Shown piece after piece: positions 6,780-7,733 of a DNA stretch of 7,733 nt. The stretch is from Alphaproteobacteria bacterium (lineage in GTDB: Bacteria > Pseudomonadota > Alphaproteobacteria > Micavibrionales > Micavibrionaceae), in NCBI GenBank assembly GCA_030427765.1, contig JAUICS010000051.1, positions 1 through 7,733 of the forward strand, given 5' to 3'. A program made the translations under genes and the position numbers. The first letter of the stretch is position 1. Every line of letters begins with the position of its first letter. The notes beneath the pieces are model-generated. The model made no database searches and had not been told where the DNA came from. It saw nothing but the letters and a program-made list of their open reading frames with translations.

Positions 6780-7733
6780 ATGGTTGATCTAGCAAATATT
6801 GAGCGTCATAAAACGCATGCCGTGAAAGTACGTGATATAGTCGTGGGTGGCGACGCACCCGTTGTTGTGCAATCCATGACAAACACAGATACCGCCGATG
6901 TCGAAAAAACGCATCAGCAGGTAAAGGAACTGTTTCTGGCAGGGTCGGAAATCGTCCGTATTACCGTCAACAATGATGACGCGGCAAAGGCCGTTCCGAA
7001 AATTCGTGAACGTCTTGAGAAAGAGGGATTAAATGTCCCGCTTTCAGGATGTTTCCATTATAACGGTCATCAACTGCTGACCGATTACCCTGAACTGTGT
7101 GAAGCGCTCGATAAATACCGTATCAATCCCGGCAATGTCGGTTTCGGGCAGAAGCGCGACAAGCAATACGAAATTATGATTGAAAAGGCGATTGAGTATA
7201 ATAAAGCGGTCCGTATCGGCGTGAACTGGGGCAGTCTGGATCAGGATTTATCAACCCGGCTCATGGATGAGAACGGACAGTCCGATAATCCCAAATCTGC
7301 CGACGCCATCATGCGCGAAGCCCTTGTCCAATCTTGTTTGATCAGTGCGGAAAAGGCGGAAAGTATCGGTCTCAGAAAAGATCAAATCATTTTGTCGGCG
7401 AAGGTTAGCCGCGTGCAGGATTTAATTGCCGTTTATCGCGCACTGGCCAGACGTTCCAATTATTGCCTCCACCTTGGGCTGACCGAGGCCGGAATGGGGT
7501 CAAAAGGCATTGTCGCCACCGCAATTGGTGAGGGTATTTTGCTACAAGAAGGGATCGGCGATACGATACGTGCATCCTTAACACCGCGTCCGGGCGAACC
7601 ACGCACGACCGAGGTAAAAGTGTGTCAGGAAATTTTGCAGGTTATGGGCCTTCGTTCCTTCACACCGCAGGTAAGTGCATGTCCGGGCTGCGGCCGTACA
7701 ACCAGCACCTATTTTCAGGAACTCGCCGAAAAA
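6780..7733 (+). CDS. ispG: 4-hydroxy-3-methylbut-2-en-1-yl diphosphate synthase IspG (GcpE), C-terminus cut by window edge
   Basis: IspG is the cytoplasmic iron-sulfur enzyme of the MEP isoprenoid pathway. It reductively converts 2-C-methyl-D-erythritol 2,4-cyclodiphosphate (MEcPP) to HMBPP, the substrate of IspH. The 318 codons visible run open to the window end. Recognisable blocks are VQSMTNTDT (30-38), RINPGNVG (114-121) with [16 protein letters not shown] (145-154), LSAKVS (205-210), HLGLTEAG (231-238) and the cluster motif CPGCGRT (Cys301, Cys304). The third cluster cysteine and nearby Glu, expected some 30 residues further, are beyond the edge. The start is the ATG at 6780 behind a CAGG ribosome-binding site; an ATG at 6775 is out of frame and stops at once. 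One oddity: residue 91 is Cys ([10 protein letters not shown]) where the family normally has Asp in an Asp-x-His motif. Confidence 0.97.
   Translation, partial: MVDLANIERHKTHAVKVRDIVVGGDAPVVVQSMTNTDTADVEKTHQQVKELFLAGSEIVRITVNNDDAAKAVPKIRERLEKEGLNVPLSGCFHYNGHQLLTDYPELCEALDKYRINPGNVGFGQKRDKQYEIMIEKAIEYNKAVRIGVNWGSLDQDLSTRLMDENGQSDNPKSADAIMREALVQSCLISAEKAESIGLRKDQIILSAKVSRVQDLIAVYRALARRSNYCLHLGLTEAGMGSKGIVATAIGEGILLQEGIGDTIRASLTPRPGEPRTTEVKVCQEILQVMGLRSFTPQVSACPGCGRTTSTYFQELAEK

Noticed and set aside
7405..7602. A 65-codon minus-strand open frame inside ispG
   Set aside because: It is opposite conserved IspG sequence and has no recognisable features.

Overview
This looks like a chromosomal, housekeeping-rich window from an alphaproteobacterium of moderate GC content (estimated by eye, not computed). 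The evidence is the alphaproteobacterial-style IspG (residues 114-121 RINPGNVG, then an FGQKRD stretch), the style of the class A penicillin-binding protein (AEDKNFYNHEGVD, and a Cys-x-x-Cys pair in the transpeptidase region), and an MlaE/MlaF pair in permease-then-ATPase order. I cannot assign a genus. No mobile elements, CRISPR arrays, rRNA or tRNA genes are visible.

Layout, left to right. (1) 1-300, minus: the N-terminal 100 codons of engB, a ribosome-assembly GTPase cut off by the window edge. (2) 301-442: a divergent intergenic region with a candidate promoter and a perfect 8-bp inverted repeat. (3) 443-2152, plus: mlaE then mlaF, the permease and ATPase of a retrograde phospholipid (MCE-type) ABC transporter. 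(4) 2239-4686, plus: mrcA (PBP1A), a bifunctional peptidoglycan synthase. (5) 4694-5881 and 5878-6681, minus: a translationally coupled pair made of a TauE/SafE-family permease followed by an MFS transporter. This pair converges on mrcA with only 7 bp between the stops. (6) 6682-6779: a second divergent intergenic region. (7) 6780-7733, plus: ispG, truncated by the right edge before its third cluster cysteine.

The left half is an envelope-biogenesis block: MlaEF moves phospholipid between outer and inner membranes, and PBP1A polymerises and cross-links peptidoglycan. mrcA may be partly co-transcribed with mlaEF, although it has its own candidate promoter. IspG supplies the isoprenoid precursors from which undecaprenyl phosphate, the lipid carrier of wall synthesis, is made. 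This is a thematic link only, because ispG lies in a separate transcription unit. The TauE/MFS pair is the most accessory-looking part, and its substrates cannot be read from sequence.

I see no convincing new system here. The points most worth a second look are a Cys in place of the expected Asp in the Asp-x-His motif of IspG, the absence of mlaD after mlaEF, the ATGA-coupled transporter pair with a homopolymer palindrome inside its first gene, and the inverted repeat upstream of mlaE.
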